NCBI RefSeq assembly: GCF_001050345.1
Contig: NZ_LFMW01000002.1
Location: 405,230-469,229 of the forward strand
Length of the DNA: 64,000 nucleotides
Source of the DNA: Pseudomonas fildesensis
Lineage (GTDB): Bacteria; Pseudomonadota; Gammaproteobacteria; Pseudomonadales; Pseudomonadaceae
Reading direction: 5' to 3'
The translations under genes and the position numbers were made by a program. This document shows, piece by piece, positions 15,629 through 23,754 of the stretch. Under the pieces are notes generated by a model. The model was not told the DNA's origin. It saw only the letters and a program-made list of their open reading frames with translations, and searched no databases. Numbering within the stretch: position 1 is the first letter of the stretch; every line of letters begins with the position of its first letter.

Positions 15629-16894
15629 ATGATGAAATCGACTTTGTTGAAGTATGCGGGTTTGGCGCTGGGCGCGTGCCTGGCGCTTCCATCGGTGGCC
15701 GCGCCTCTGGACACCACCGGCCTGCGCCTGGACAAGGTGGTACTGGTGATGCGCCACGGTATCCGCCCGGCTACCAATACCGCCGAGTTGCAAGGCTGGT
15801 CGGCCAAGACCTGGCCTGCGTTTGGTGCCCGCGACGGTCAGTTGACCGCCCATGGCCGCGCTGCCACCGTGCTGCTGGGCCAATGGCAACGCCACACGCT
15901 GGATTCGCTCGGCCTGTTCAAGGCGGGGCAGTGCCCGCAGGCGGGGGATGCCTACGTGTGGTCCAGCCCGGTAGCGCGTACCCAGGCCACCAGTGCGGCG
16001 TTGGTAAAGGGGATGTTCCCGGGCTGCAACGTAGCAATACACCATGGGCGTGAGAGTGAAGACCAGCTGTTCCACGGCGGCGAAAACGGCCTGGCACCAC
16101 TGGACCCGGCGCGCACCCAGGCGGCGATGCTGGCAGCCATGGGTGGCAGCGTCGACGCAGCTCGCGAGCGCTTTGCCGCGCCGGTGCTGGCCATGCAGCA
16201 ATTGGTAGGCGTGCCGACGCCCTGCGGGAAAAAGACCTGTACCCTGAGCGAGCAACCCTGGACGCTGAAAGAGAAGGAAGGCGTCACCAAGCTCAGCGGT
16301 CCGTTGAGTGTGGGCGCGGCCATGAGCGAAACCTTCCGCATGCAATACGCCGAAGGCTTGCCACTGGACCAGGTGGCGTTTGGCGAAGGGCGCACCGCCG
16401 CAGACGTATCGCGCTTGATGGCCTTGCGTTCGGGCAAATACGCGCTGAGCAATCACGTACCTTACATCGCCCAGCGGGGTGCTTCGCAATTGCTCGGACA
16501 AATCCTCCTTGCCCTGCAACCGACATCCGTGGGCAGCCCGCCGGGTACCAAATGGTTGGCGTACGTGGGCCACGACAGCAACATCGCGCAGTTGCGCACG
16601 CTGCTGGGCTTTGACTGGAAAATCGCCGAATACCCCGAGAATGACGCAGCGCCGGGCGGCACTATTGTGTTTGAACGCTGGGCGAACGAGCGCACAGGCG
16701 CACAGTTTGTCAGCGTTGCCTATGTGGCGCAGAGCCTGGACCAATTACGCAGTTTGTCCGATGCACCGCCGTATCAGGTGCAGTACCCAGGGTATGCGGG
16801 AGAAGGGTTGATGCCATTGAACGGGTTTGTTGCCGAGATGGAAAAGCGCATTGATCGGTCTGCGACTGAGGTACAGCACTACGACAACCCGTGA
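15629..16894 (+). CDS. Exported histidine acid phosphatase (glucose-1-phosphatase/phytase-like)
   Basis: A 421-residue protein with a signal peptide ('MMKSTLLKYAGLALGACLA', cleavage near 'SVAA'). The catalytic 'VLVMRHGIRPATNTAEL' is the RHGxRxP-type motif, and 'YVGHDSNIAQLRTLLGF' gives the HD proton donor. Length and Cys pattern fit periplasmic AppA/Agp-like branch-2 histidine phosphatases that act on phytate or sugar phosphates. I prefer ATG 15629 over 15611 because it begins a better signal peptide. The upstream receptor, probably for substrate import, is ruined, so the phosphatase may now lack its own promoter. Confidence 0.92.
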   Translation: MMKSTLLKYAGLALGACLALPSVAAPLDTTGLRLDKVVLVMRHGIRPATNTAELQGWSAKTWPAFGARDGQLTAHGRAATVLLGQWQRHTLDSLGLFKAGQCPQAGDAYVWSSPVARTQATSAALVKGMFPGCNVAIHHGRESEDQLFHGGENGLAPLDPARTQAAMLAAMGGSVDAARERFAAPVLAMQQLVGVPTPCGKKTCTLSEQPWTLKEKEGVTKLSGPLSVGAAMSETFRMQYAEGLPLDQVAFGEGRTAADVSRLMALRSGKYALSNHVPYIAQRGASQLLGQILLALQPTSVGSPPGTKWLAYVGHDSNIAQLRTLLGFDWKIAEYPENDAAPGGTIVFERWANERTGAQFVSVAYVAQSLDQLRSLSDAPPYQVQYPGYAGEGLMPLNGFVAEMEKRIDRSATEVQHYDNP

Positions 16895-16971
16895 TCATGG
16901 CGGTAGAAATTTTAGTGGTGCCCTGAAACTAACCCCCCGGTTGATGACTGCATAGAAGTTTGCCCTGAGGG

Positions 16972-17222
16972 TGGCGGCTGTACGCAGGTTAGTAGACCGG
17001 GGAAACACACAAAGCCGGCGCGCCGAGGGCGCCCTGCGCACAGCCACCATCAAGCACAGACAAGAACATCTGAGAAATTAGGCTTATGCACTTTATGTTG
17101 TCACTCGGGCTACTAAACCCGATCACTGAGTTTTCAGCGACCGGGCAACCTTAGAGACGCTCACTCCAGCGCACGAGCCGGCGGATTCTGACGCAACTGT
17201 AGGCAACGGAGTAAGGCGCTGT
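16972..17222 (-). ncRNA. Structured repeat element, copy 1 (orphan)
   Basis: About 250 bases closely similar to 41169-41425 along their whole length. In minus-strand sense it can form a 16-bp stem (16973-16988 with 17033-17048), an inner GC hairpin, and loops TTAGTAG/CTACTAA (16989-16995, 17110-17116) that are complementary. Stem mismatches on the plus strand (16975, 16982) become G-U pairs on the minus strand. Copy 2 is a leader of a DUF6124-like gene, but here no gene follows in the minus direction before the phosphatase stop. No promoter was identified; an RNA is inferred. Confidence 0.55.
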
Positions 17223-17241
17223 CGCCGTGCACTTCCTCGTT

Positions 17242-18492
17242 TCACGGCTTGTTGTAGGACATGTACTCATTCTGCAAAACAATATGGTCCGCCACGTACT
17301 TCGCATCGTGCCAAACCCCATAGATAAACGATGACGCGCGGTTCACCAGGTTCGGCAACCCCAGGAAGTAAATGCCGCTCTGCGCCGATATCCCACGCTT
17401 GTGGAACGGCTCGCCTTTTTCGTCAAACGCATCCACTTGCAGCCAGCTGAAATCAAACTTGAAACCGGTCGCCCAGAGGATGGTGGTCACGCCAGCTTTA
17501 GCCAAATCCAGGCTCAGGATAGGGTTGACCAGGCATTCCGGGTCGGGCAGCAGTTCCCAGGCCGTGGGTTCCAGGGGGAACGGTAAGCCGTTGGCCTCAA
17601 TGTAGGCGTCTGCATCGCGCAGCACGTCGAAGTACGCGCGGTCGCCTTCGGCCACGTTGTCGGCCAGGCCCGGTTGGAAGGTCATGACGCCGTCGTTCCA
17701 GTCCTGGGTGACGCCCACCAGGTGGATGCCTTGGTGCGCCAGGCGGCGGAAGTCCACAGTCTTACCGCCTTCGTAGCCACTGACCGCAAAGGCCACATGC
17801 TTTTTCTTCGGCTGGATTTTGACTTCGTCCCACAGGCCCAGGGCGCCGAGCCACCAGCAGTAGTCGCGGCCGCGGTAGGCGCGGGGCGGGCGGTAGTGTT
17901 CGCCGACGGAGAGGTAGACGGTTTTGCCGGCCTTTTGCAGTTCTTCGGCGATTTGCGATCCGGAGGCACCTGCGCCGACAACCAGTACGGCGCCTTCGGG
18001 CAGTTGGCCGGGGTTTTTGTAGGCGCAGGAATGCAGTTGGTGAATGGGTGCGGTGGTGGGGACGATGTTGGGGGTGGAGGGGTGTTGGAACGGGCCGGTG
18101 GCGGCGACCACGTTGGCGGCTTCAAACACGCCGGCCGAGGTGGTGACTTTGAAGCCGGGGCGGCCCACGTGGCGTTCCACTTGGTGCACTTCGACGCCGG
18201 TGCGTACCGGGGCCTGCAACTTGTCGACGTAGGCTTCGAAGTAGTCGGCCATGCGTTCCTTGGGGGGGAAGGCTTCGGGGGAGATGCCTTCGAATGTGAG
18301 GCCGGGGAAGCGGTCGTGCCAGGCCGGGCCGTTGGCGACGAGGGAGTCCCAGCGTTCGGAGCGCCAGCGTTCGGCGATGCGGTGGCGTTCCAGGACGATG
18401 TGCGGCACGCCCATGAGGGAAAGGTGCTCGCTCATGGCGACGCCGGCCTGGCCTGCGCCGACGACCAGGGTGTTGATGGTTTCTACTGACAT
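17242..18492 (-). CDS. Flavin-containing monooxygenase (CzcO-like)
   Basis: A 416-residue FAD/NADPH enzyme. The FAD-binding 'TLVVGAGQAGVAMSEHL' is near the N-terminus and a second Rossmann 'VLVVGAGASGSQIAEEL' binds NADPH near residue 180; 'ATGFKFDFSW' gives the late FMO ATG motif. The start at 18492 (MSVETINT) has AGGAAA six bases upstream; a longer in-frame extension to 18816 is only read-through of REP-like sequence. It follows the AroQ-like gene on the same strand, separated by a palindrome array. Substrate not known. Confidence 0.92.
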   Translation of the reverse strand: MSVETINTLVVGAGQAGVAMSEHLSLMGVPHIVLERHRIAERWRSERWDSLVANGPAWHDRFPGLTFEGISPEAFPPKERMADYFEAYVDKLQAPVRTGVEVHQVERHVGRPGFKVTTSAGVFEAANVVAATGPFQHPSTPNIVPTTAPIHQLHSCAYKNPGQLPEGAVLVVGAGASGSQIAEELQKAGKTVYLSVGEHYRPPRAYRGRDYCWWLGALGLWDEVKIQPKKKHVAFAVSGYEGGKTVDFRRLAHQGIHLVGVTQDWNDGVMTFQPGLADNVAEGDRAYFDVLRDADAYIEANGLPFPLEPTAWELLPDPECLVNPILSLDLAKAGVTTILWATGFKFDFSWLQVDAFDEKGEPFHKRGISAQSGIYFLGLPNLVNRASSFIYGVWHDAKYVADHIVLQNEYMSYNKP

Positions 18493-18561
18493 GGGCGTTT
18501 CCTGGAAAGTAGTTAGGCGTTTTTGAACGCAGTAATGAGGTGAAAGCAAATCTCTTGGGGT

Positions 18562-18816
18562 GAGCGGGTTTGCTGTGGTTGCCGGGCTTGTTGTGGTGAA
18601 TGAGCTTGTTGTGGTGAACCGGTTTCCTGTGGCGAGCGGGGCTGTTGTGGCGAGCGGGCTTGCCCCGCGTTGGGCTGCGGAGCGGCCCCAAAACCTGCCA
18701 ATGAGTTCTGGCTGAAAGAATGCGGTGACTGGATTAGGGCCGCTTCGCGCCCCAACGCGGGGCAAGCCCGCTCGCCACATGAAGCCCGCTCGCCACAACA
18801 AGCCCGCTCGCCACAC
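18562..18816. repeat. REP-like palindrome flanked by short tandem repeats
   Basis: The core is the long inverted pair GTGGCGAGCGGGCTTGCCCC / GGGGCAAGCCCGCTCGCCAC. On both flanks an ~18-base unit (GCCCGCTCGCCACAACAA or its complement) is tandemly repeated in degenerate form: at least five times on the left and three times on the right. The array touches the AroQ-like stop codon and may act as a transcription barrier before the monooxygenase gene. Confidence 0.85.
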
Positions 18817-18818
18817 AT

Positions 18819-19259
18819 TTATGTTTTGAGAAGATCGGCCACGGCCGTGAGTGCCAGTTGGTAACCCAGCGCCCCCAGGCCTGCGATCACGCCGGTGGCG
18901 GCCTTGGATACGTAGGAGTGATGCCGGAAGTTCTCGCGCTTCCAGAGGTTGCTCATGTGCGCTTCGATGATCGGGCCGTCGAAGGCCAGCAGCGCGTCGA
19001 GGATCGGCACCGAGCTGTAGCTCAGGCCGGCGGCGTTGATCACGATGGCGTCGGCGTTCAGCCGCGCTTCTTGTATCCAGTCCACCAGCACGCCTTCGTG
19101 GTTGCTCTGGCGAAAGTCCAGGCTCAGGCCCAGTTCAACGGCGTGGCGCTGGCAGCGTGCTTCGATGCTGGCGAAGCTTTCGCTGCCGTAGGTGCCGCTC
19201 TTGTCCAGCCCGTAGAGGTTGGCGTTGGGCCCGTTGAGGAAAAACACGCGGTGGGGCAT
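18819..19259 (-). CDS. Type II 3-dehydroquinate dehydratase-like protein, altered active site
   Basis: A 146-residue AroQ homologue: 'FFLNGPNANLYGLDKSGTYG', 'RQSNHEGVLVDWIQEA', 'IVINAAGLSYSSVPILDALL' and 'IEAHMSNLWKRENFRHHSY' align end to end with the family. The catalytic Tyr (TYG), the Asn of 'INAAG', the His of 'EAHMSN' and the Arg of 'KRENFR' remain. The flexible-lid Arg upstream of the Tyr is replaced (G-L-D-K-S), and the His of the usual (L/Y)THTS is Tyr (LSYSS). It sits in a catabolic operon with a quinone oxidoreductase and RidA, not with shikimate genes, so a different dehydratase reaction is possible. Confidence 0.85.
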   Translation of the reverse strand: MPHRVFFLNGPNANLYGLDKSGTYGSESFASIEARCQRHAVELGLSLDFRQSNHEGVLVDWIQEARLNADAIVINAAGLSYSSVPILDALLAFDGPIIEAHMSNLWKRENFRHHSYVSKAATGVIAGLGALGYQLALTAVADLLKT

Positions 19260-19273
19260 GGGGGCACTCCAGG

Positions 19274-20254
19274 TTATTCAGCGACGGTCAGCAGGACTTT
19301 GCCGACGTTGGCATTGGCTTCCAGCAGCCGGTGAGCATCGGCTGCTTGAGAAAGCGGCAACTGCGCATGGATCTGCGGGCTGACCAGGCCGGAGGCCAGC
19401 CAGGGCAAAAAACGTGAACGGATGCATACCGCCAAGCGGGCTTTTTCGGCGTGACTTTTGGGGCGCAGAGTCGAGGACGTGAGGCTGAGGTTTTTGCGCA
19501 TCAACACCTGTAAATCCAGTTCGATGTTCGCGCCTTGCAGGAACGACAAACTCACATGCCGCCCGCCCATCGCCATGGCCGCCAGGTTGCGCGCCACGTA
19601 CGGTCCGCCGACGTTATCCAGCACCACGTCGACGCCGCGTCCTTCGGTGCAGTCATTCACTACCTCGACGAAGTCCTCGATGTGCCGGTCGACCGCGCGC
19701 CACACGCCCAGCGCTTGCAGCATCGCGACTTTCTGCGGGCCACCGGCGGTGGCGATCACGCGCGCGCCGGCGGCATGCGCGCACTGCACGGCGAAGCTGC
19801 CGACGCCACTCGCGGCGCTGTGGATCAGCACCGTGTCGCCGCTGCGCAGGCGCCCCAGTTCAAACAGGTTGTGCCATACCGTGAAGGCCGCTTCGGGAAT
19901 ACCGGCAGCACTCTGCAGCGACAACCCCACCGGCACCGGCAGGCAATGCGCCGCCTGGGCCACGCAGTATTCGGCGTAGCCTCCGCCATTGAGCAAGGCC
20001 ATCACGCGGTCGCCTACCGCAAACTCGTCCACCTCGCGGCCCACTTCGACCACAATGCCCGCTGCTTCCAGCCCCAGTACATCGGTGACACCGGGGGGCG
20101 TGGGCGCGCCGCTGCGTTGCATCAAGTCCGGGCGATTAACCCCGGCAGCTGCGACACGGATCAGCACTTCACCGGCTTGCAAACCCGGCACCGGGCGCTC
20201 GACTAACTGCAGCACCTCAGGCCCGCCGGGCTCACGGGCAATCACGGCCTTCAT
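19274..20254 (-). CDS. Zinc-independent quinone oxidoreductase (MDR family)
   Basis: A 326-residue medium-chain reductase starting MKAVIAREPGGPEVLQL. The substrate domain shows 'VRVAAAGVNRPDLMQRSG' style sequence, and the cofactor site is 'VLIHSAASGVGSFAVQCAHAAGARV', typical of NADPH:quinone reductases of the PIG3/QOR group; zinc-ligand Cys clusters are absent. Start 20254 overlaps the RidA stop (ATGA), proving tight linkage. The AroQ-like gene follows after 14 bases. Confidence 0.92.
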   Translation of the reverse strand: MKAVIAREPGGPEVLQLVERPVPGLQAGEVLIRVAAAGVNRPDLMQRSGAPTPPGVTDVLGLEAAGIVVEVGREVDEFAVGDRVMALLNGGGYAEYCVAQAAHCLPVPVGLSLQSAAGIPEAAFTVWHNLFELGRLRSGDTVLIHSAASGVGSFAVQCAHAAGARVIATAGGPQKVAMLQALGVWRAVDRHIEDFVEVVNDCTEGRGVDVVLDNVGGPYVARNLAAMAMGGRHVSLSFLQGANIELDLQVLMRKNLSLTSSTLRPKSHAEKARLAVCIRSRFLPWLASGLVSPQIHAQLPLSQAADAHRLLEANANVGKVLLTVAE

Positions 20255-20673
20255 ACGGTCCAATCGTCCGGCACGACGGCGATCACATCGATCTCCATCA
20301 GCCATTCCGGCTGGCCCAGGCCCGAAATCACCAGCCCGGTGGAGATCGGGAATACGCCCTTGAGCCATTTGCCGACCTCCTGGTACACCGGCTCGCGGTA
20401 GCGCGGGTCGATCAGGTAGGTGGTGGTCTTGACGATGTGCGACAGGTCGGACCCCGCCTCTTCAAGCAGTTGCTTGACGTTTTTCATCGCTTGTTCGGCC
20501 TGGGCGCGCGGGTCGCCGAGGCCGACCAGGTTGCCGTCGAAATCGGTGCCGATCTGGCCGCGTACGTACACGGTGTTGCCGGCGCGCACGGCCTGGCACA
20601 GGTCGTTGTCCAGCGCCTGGTTGGGGTAGGTCTGTTTGGTGTTGAACATGCGGATACGGGTGTGGGTGGGCAT
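20251..20673 (-). CDS. RidA-family imine/enamine deaminase
   Basis: A 140-residue YjgF/RidA protein: 'NQALDNDLCQAVRAGNTVYVRGQIGTDFDG' and 'RAQAEQAMKNVKQLLEEAGSDLSHIVKTTTYL' are characteristic, followed by 'STGLVISGLGQPEWLMEIDVIAVV'. The catalytic Arg normally in 'R.C.E'-type archetypal RidA is not evident (the end is 'EWLMEID'), so it belongs to a divergent Rid subgroup. First gene of the RidA-oxidoreductase-AroQ-like unit, divergent from a LysR gene. Confidence 0.9.
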   Translation of the reverse strand: MPTHTRIRMFNTKQTYPNQALDNDLCQAVRAGNTVYVRGQIGTDFDGNLVGLGDPRAQAEQAMKNVKQLLEEAGSDLSHIVKTTTYLIDPRYREPVYQEVGKWLKGVFPISTGLVISGLGQPEWLMEIDVIAVVPDDWTV

Positions 20674-20869
20674 GGCGAACGACTCGTCAGAAGCGGGATG
20701 CAGCCAGCTTCACATCGCGCCTCCCATCACGAAACCAGCATTTGCGCGGGGTAGTGCTTAGGAAAAACCGAAGCCCGTGCAGGTCATCGCCTGGCACAGG
20801 TCCCGCGCGCATCCCGGCATGAACCCTGCAACGCGGTGCCCATACAGTCATTACCGAGGTACAGGCCTG

Positions 20870-21844
20870 ATGCTCAGTCGTATTACTCAGCGCCAACTGG
20901 AATATTTTGTCGCGTCGGGCGAGGCGGGCAGTATCAGCGCGGCCGCTGAACGCATTCATGTGTCGTCGCCGTCGATCTCGGCGGCCATCACCCATATGGA
21001 GGCCGAGCTGGGGATACAGCTGTTTATCCGGCATCACGCCCAGGGTATTTCGCTGACGGCCGTCGGGCGCCAGGTGATGCAAGAGGCCAAGCTGATTCTG
21101 GAGCAGATGACCAACCTCTACACCATCGCGTCGGAGTCGTTGAACACCGTGCGCGGGCCGTTGCGGGTGGGGTGCCTGGAGTCGCTGGCGCCAATGATCA
21201 CCCCCGAACTGGTGTTTGGGTTTGGCCGTGCGTTTCCCGGCGTGCGGCTGACTCAGGCCGAAGGCAACCACGAGGAATTGTTGGAAAAACTACGCAGCGG
21301 CGAGCTGGACATCGCCCTGACCTATGACCTGGTGACCAGCCCGGATATCGACTTCCAACCGCTGGCCCACCTGCCGCCGTATGTGATGGTCGGCGAGTAT
21401 CACCCGTTGGCCAGCCTGTCGGCGGTCAGCATGCAAGACCTTGAGGCGTACCCGGTGGTGCTGCTCGACACGCCCTGGAGCCGCGACTATTTCCTCAGCC
21501 TGTTCATGCAGGCGGGCACCACGCCGAACATCATCATGCGCTCGACCAACCTCGAAACAGTGCGCGCGATGGTGGGCAATGGCATTGGCTACTCCTTCGC
21601 GAACGCGCGGCCCAAATCGAACATCTCCCAGGATGGCAAGCGGGTGATTCGCCTGCGGTTGGCCGGTGCGCATCGGCCGATGAAGCTGGGGTATGCCACG
21701 GCGAGCAATACGCAGTTGTCGCGGGTGGTGTCGGCGTTTGCCGAGCGGTGCCGGATGTTTGTGTCTGACCAGTACATCCCCGGGATGGCGCCGCCGAGCT
21801 TTTTTGATCCGCATGCGGTGCGGGTGTTGAGTGAGGTTGGCTGA
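20870..21844 (+). CDS. LysR-family regulator of the adjacent catabolic genes (probable)
   Basis: A 324-residue LysR protein. I chose ATG 20870 ('MLSRITQRQLEYFVASGEAG'), which aligns the helix-turn-helix ('SISAAAERIHVSSPSISAAI') at the normal distance from the N-terminus; the longer frame to 20777 is not needed. Divergent from ridA and 365 bases upstream of the ABC transporter operon, it is placed to control both. A REP-like element follows the stop. Confidence 0.93.
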   Translation: MLSRITQRQLEYFVASGEAGSISAAAERIHVSSPSISAAITHMEAELGIQLFIRHHAQGISLTAVGRQVMQEAKLILEQMTNLYTIASESLNTVRGPLRVGCLESLAPMITPELVFGFGRAFPGVRLTQAEGNHEELLEKLRSGELDIALTYDLVTSPDIDFQPLAHLPPYVMVGEYHPLASLSAVSMQDLEAYPVVLLDTPWSRDYFLSLFMQAGTTPNIIMRSTNLETVRAMVGNGIGYSFANARPKSNISQDGKRVIRLRLAGAHRPMKLGYATASNTQLSRVVSAFAERCRMFVSDQYIPGMAPPSFFDPHAVRVLSEVG

Positions 21845-21903
21845 AATCGCACCAAAAGTTGGCGTGCGTGATGCTGTGGGTTGAGGTGTGCACTGTACTG
21901 GTT

Positions 21904-22057
21904 CTTGTGGCGAGCGGGCTTGCCCGCGTTGGGCTGCGAAGCGGCCCCAAAACCTAACGACTCGGTATACCTGACACACCGCATTTATCTTACTGGGGCT
22001 GCTTCGCAGCCCAACGCGGGTGCAAGCCCGCTCGCCACAACGAGCCCGCTGGCCACA
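21904..22057. repeat. REP-like palindrome
   Basis: Arms TTGTGGCGAGCGGGCTTGCC and its complement enclose inner arms GGGCTGCGAAGCGGCCCC / GGGGCTGCTTCGCAGCCC. An extra half-unit (GAGCCCGCTGGCCACAG) extends the right side. It lies between lysR and the ABC operon and may end the lysR transcript; the rest of the gap up to 22209 shows nothing else. Confidence 0.85.
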
Positions 22058-22209
22058 GAAAATGCAGCGCTCCACAGGACGTTCGTCTGCTGCATAGGTT
22101 CTACCTACCCACTGGGCCGGCTTTTACGAATTGACCCCAAGCACCTCTCCCCACGACTCTCATCCCATCGATGCAGATCAACCTCTTTTTTTTGCAAGGC
22201 ACAGCGACG

Positions 22210-23727
22210 ATGACATTCGACTGGAATTACATGTTTGGTTTGCTGGGCGACGCCGAGTTCTGGCGGGCGACGTGGACGGTGATCAAGCTCAGCACCCTGA
22301 CGTGGGTCTTGAGCATTGGCCTGGGCTTTCTGCTGGCGCTGGCCAAACAGTCCAGGCATGGTCTGCTCAGCGTGCCCGCCCGTGGCTATATCTGGTTGTT
22401 CCGCAGTCTGCCGCTGCTGGTGCTGCTGATCTTTATCTACAACCTGCCTCAAGCGCTGCCGGGTACTTCGGCGGTGCTGGCGGACCCGTTCTGGTCCGGC
22501 CTGTTGGCGCTGGTGATCTGCGAAACGGCGTATGTCGCCGAGATCCATCGCGGCGGTTTGCTGTCGATTCCCAAAGGGCAGGGCGAGGCGGCACGGGCGT
22601 TGGGCTTGAAGTTTTTTGGTACTCAGTGGCGCGTGGTGATTCCCCAGGCGCTGCGGGTGGCGCTGCCGTCGCTGGCCAACGAATACATCTCCATCGTCAA
22701 GCTCACGTCCCTGGTGTCGGTGATCTCGCTGACTGAAATCCTGATGGTCGGCCAGCGCCTGTATTCGCAGAACTTCCTGGTGATCGAAACCATGGCGGCG
22801 GTGGCGTTCTTCTACGTGTTTATCGTCACCGTGTTCGACTTCCTGCTCAAACGCCTGGAGCGCTTTCTCGACGTCAACCAGCGCAATGTGTCCCGCGTGC
22901 CGGATGCGGCGGTGCTGGCCCTGGCCACGCAACAGCGGGTTGCGCTGCAACGTCCGGCAACCACCGGGGCGTCGGCGCTGCACGCCACGCGGCTGCACAA
23001 GGCCTACAACGATATCGAGGTGTTGGGCTCGGTCAACCTGCAGATCCAGCCGGGTGAAGTGGTGTCGGTGATCGGGCCGTCCGGCTCGGGCAAGACCACC
23101 TTGATCCGCCTGCTCAACGGCCTGGAGCAACTGGACAACGGCGAGATCACGATCAACGGCCAGCCGTTCATTCACTTGAACAAGGTCGGTGCGCAGAAAC
23201 CTCAATACGTGGAGCACGCCGAGCACCGCCTGAATATCGGCATGGTGTTCCAGAGCTTCAACTTGTTCCCGCATTTGAGCGTGCTCGACAACCTGCTGAT
23301 GGCGCCGAAATACCATCGCCTGGGGCGTACCGATGAGCTCAAGCAACAGGCCTACGCGCTGCTGCACAAGGTGGGCATGCTCGACCACGCCTGGAAGTAT
23401 CCGCACCAGTTGTCCGGCGGCCAACAGCAACGCGTGGCCATCGCCCGCGCCCTGATGATGCGCCCGCAAATCATGCTGTTCGATGAGCCCACCTCGGCGC
23501 TCGACCCGGAAAAAGTCAACGAAGTGCTGCAAGTCATCGAAGCCCTGGCCGGGGAGGGCATCACCATGGTGATCGTCACCCACGAGATGAATTTCGCCTT
23601 CAAGGTCTCCGATCGAATTGTGTTTATGGAGAAGGGGCGCGTGGTCTGCGACGACACGCCCGAGGTATTGCGTAGCGGCCAGAACCCACGCGTGGAGGCG
23701 TTCCTCAAGGACGTCTCGCTGGCGTGA
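22210..23727 (+). CDS. Fused amino-acid-type ABC permease and ATPase
   Basis: A 505-residue fusion. Residues 1-220 are a HisM/GlnP-type permease with several membrane spans and the EAA-like loop 'GQGEAARALGLKFFGTQWRVVIPQALR'. After a linker, residues ~255-505 form an ATPase: Walker A 'GPSGSGKTT', signature 'LSGGQQQR', Walker B 'IMLFDEPTSALD', H-loop 'VTHEM'. I prefer ATG 22210 (MTFDWNYMFG) to 22171. Fusing both subunits is unusual but known for polar amino acid transporters. It works with the binding protein at 24657 to import an amino-acid-like substrate. Confidence 0.93.
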   Translation: MTFDWNYMFGLLGDAEFWRATWTVIKLSTLTWVLSIGLGFLLALAKQSRHGLLSVPARGYIWLFRSLPLLVLLIFIYNLPQALPGTSAVLADPFWSGLLALVICETAYVAEIHRGGLLSIPKGQGEAARALGLKFFGTQWRVVIPQALRVALPSLANEYISIVKLTSLVSVISLTEILMVGQRLYSQNFLVIETMAAVAFFYVFIVTVFDFLLKRLERFLDVNQRNVSRVPDAAVLALATQQRVALQRPATTGASALHATRLHKAYNDIEVLGSVNLQIQPGEVVSVIGPSGSGKTTLIRLLNGLEQLDNGEITINGQPFIHLNKVGAQKPQYVEHAEHRLNIGMVFQSFNLFPHLSVLDNLLMAPKYHRLGRTDELKQQAYALLHKVGMLDHAWKYPHQLSGGQQQRVAIARALMMRPQIMLFDEPTSALDPEKVNEVLQVIEALAGEGITMVIVTHEMNFAFKVSDRIVFMEKGRVVCDDTPEVLRSGQNPRVEAFLKDVSLA

Positions 23728-23754
23728 TCTCTTCAACGTTCAGGAAACAATAAA

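Noticed and set aside
15599..16744. 381-residue minus-strand open frame
   Set aside because: Antisense to the histidine phosphatase, which has a signal peptide and catalytic motifs.
17674..18489. 271-residue plus-strand frame rich in Gly/Val/Ala
   Set aside because: Antisense to the flavin monooxygenase; no start signal.
18562..18816. Repeated palindromes considered as an IS end or CRISPR
   Set aside because: No transposase, no target duplication and no unique spacers; they match the REP-like elements elsewhere in the window.
22105..23736. 543-residue minus-strand open frame
   Set aside because: It is the exact antisense of the ABC fusion gene. The composition (His/Gln/Arg-rich) is typical of antisense reading of GC-rich genes, and it has no ribosome site.
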